The position numbers and the translations under genes are program-made. The notes under the pieces were generated by a model. It saw only the letters and a program-made list of their open reading frames with translations. It did not search any database and was not told where the DNA came from. Shown here in pieces: positions 62,985 to 64,000 of a stretch of DNA of 64,000 nt. The stretch covers positions 1,550,001 through 1,614,000 of the forward strand of contig JASISA010000009.1 of NCBI GenBank assembly GCA_031771865.1. The letters are read 5' to 3'. The first letter of the stretch is position 1. Each line of letters opens with the position of its first letter. Source of the DNA: Nothophaeocryptopus gaeumannii (lineage: Eukaryota > Ascomycota > Dothideomycetes > Mycosphaerellales > Mycosphaerellaceae).

Positions 62985-63657
62985 AAATTTCTCGCAGAGC
63001 ACTCGCTGACATCTTTCAGATTCAACCGCTACGTGACACTCCACGCTCCACGGGCACCGTCACGATAACTGAGCATCAGCTGGCGAAGCGCTCGCCCTAC
63101 TCCAAACGCAAGATCGAAGAAGCACCTGATGCACTGGACCTCGAACTGGAAGTGGACCGCGATGTCATTCTCACTTATATCAGCTCTGTCACTGAGGGTG
63201 AAGTCAACTTCGACGACTGCGAATCGGTAGAGAGAGGCGGAAAAACAGGCCCTGCTGGGCAACCTCCAAGCCTTAGCCAAGGCAAAGTACGAGTTCCTGA
63301 TGAAGCTGTACAGCTGGGGCGAAAAGATACAGGATGTTGCGTTCTGCAACGACGTCATCGGATTGCTCGCCTTGACTGTCGATGAAAGAGATACATCTGG
63401 CAGGCGCCAGTATCCCAACAGCAAGATCGTCAAGATGGTCTGCGAAAGCACTAATGATTCCTCTCTCCTTCGGCGGATGATGGTCGATCTCTACGCCGAA
63501 AATGCTGGAGCTCACTGGTTCCCAAAGGCAGCCAAGAGTTTTTCATCCGGAGTTCGTGTATGATATTATGAGGACGTACCTGATGAAGCATCCGCAGCCT
63601 CTTGGTGGAGATCTTTCGGCCTATAAGCTGCGTGCGCAGTGGCAGAGACAGGTCTAG
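62985..63657 (+). pseudogene. BTB-protein C-terminal fragment, frameshifted
   Basis: Three open stretches in different frames follow each other. The first reads TITEHQLAKRSPYSKRKIEE and LELEVDRDVILTYISSVTEG to about 63245. The second begins near 63240 (ALAKAKYEFLMKLYSWGEKI, then YPNSKIVKMVCESTNDSSLL) to about 63540. The third reads FHPEFVYDIMRTYLMKHPQP and ends at a TAG at 63655-63657. The second and third together resemble the region after the BTB domain in many dothideomycete BTB proteins (xLYxWGExIQD and LRRxxVDxY). No BTB core precedes it and at least two indels separate the pieces, so I treat it as a fragment of a decayed gene. Confidence 0.35.
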
Positions 63658-64000
63658 AACTCGGACAGCACAACTTCGGCAAGGCGGAAGACACCAACGG
63701 AGACGAGCTTGATCATATTTTCGCCGTGCACAACGCCTGGATGATTCAATCCAGACGAGGATACGAAATGAACGAGAAGCGTATGTTGCAATTTCCTTAT
63801 GATGCAGCGAAAATTGCAAAGCTAGGAGCTCCACGATTTGCTCCGATGTGCCAGGGGTTTCGTTCGCTGCTGCCTTCTTTTCCGTATGTTTTAGTAAGGT
63901 GCGTGCGTACAATTGAGATGAGCTGATTGGACTCAGATCGCTGGCACGTGCACGCAGCTGTAGTGAGGCCTACCTACCCATTCACACGCGCGATTCTACC
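63658..64000. other. Right end of window, nothing supported
   Basis: The last 343 bp hold a plus-strand frame overlapping the BTB fragment (stop at 63926) with weakly protein-like sequence but no recognisable domain. Confidence 0.25.

Noticed and set aside
1..64000. tRNA or rRNA genes
   Set aside because: I saw no convincing tRNA cloverleaf or rRNA sequence by eye; a tRNAscan run would settle this.

Overview
The window is nuclear DNA of a filamentous ascomycete, most likely a dothideomycete (Pezizomycotina). Genes have short GT..AG introns of about 42 to 95 bp, there are no operons, the spacing is typical of fungi, and several families are characteristic of the group: HIR3, Chs5/Arf1-binding BUD7/BCH1, a ZZ-HET protein, DUF7580, a PF20684-type rhodopsin-domain protein and DUR3. 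Splice sites were placed by hand by matching phase and protein continuity.

Layout. 0-10 kb: a BTB protein cut by the left edge, an E2 ubiquitin-conjugating enzyme, a TBC Rab-GAP and three uncharacterised genes. 10-13.3 kb: decayed genes, namely a TRK potassium transporter remnant, a small membrane protein with an in-frame stop and an unknown frameshifted gene. 13.5-18.1 kb: a glycosyltransferase-like gene of phage/bacterial flavour and an alcohol-oxidase-like GMC gene with a one-base frameshift. 18.1-19.3 kb: diverged tandem repeats. 19.3-30 kb: conserved core genes HIR3, BUD7/BCH1 (divergent pair) and a BTB-like protein. 30-38.7 kb: an accessory block with an ORF split by one TGA, a DUF7580 protein, an NF-YB/HAP3 histone fold fused to a long N-terminal extension carrying a perfect (VQA)10 repeat, and a ZZ-HET protein. 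39.4-46.3 kb: a small membrane protein, a lipid-kinase-like protein, a DUR3-type urea transporter and an epoxide hydrolase. 46.5-47.9 kb: a deleted hAT transposon with perfect terminal inverted repeats and target-site duplication. 48.2-55.3 kb: a GH127 beta-L-arabinofuranosidase, a broken DUF6594-like gene and a rhodopsin-domain protein. 55.4-55.8 kb: a MITE-like inverted-repeat unit. 56-62 kb: a secreted 5'-nucleotidase-like enzyme, an amino-acid permease diverging from a mitochondrial enoyl-CoA hydratase, and a small hydrophilic protein. 62.5-64 kb: a J-domain protein and a frameshifted BTB-associated fragment.

Functionally the window mixes housekeeping genes (ubiquitylation, Rab control, histone chaperoning, exomer cargo sorting, beta-oxidation) with nutrient-uptake genes (urea, amino acids, arabinosides, nucleotides) and accessory or allorecognition-type genes. 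The best candidates for something undescribed are the HAP3 fusion between DUF7580 and ZZ-HET genes, and the phage-type glycosyltransferase-like gene. Several loci are broken by one-base indels or single stop codons. These could be true pseudogenes or consensus errors, and raw reads would decide.
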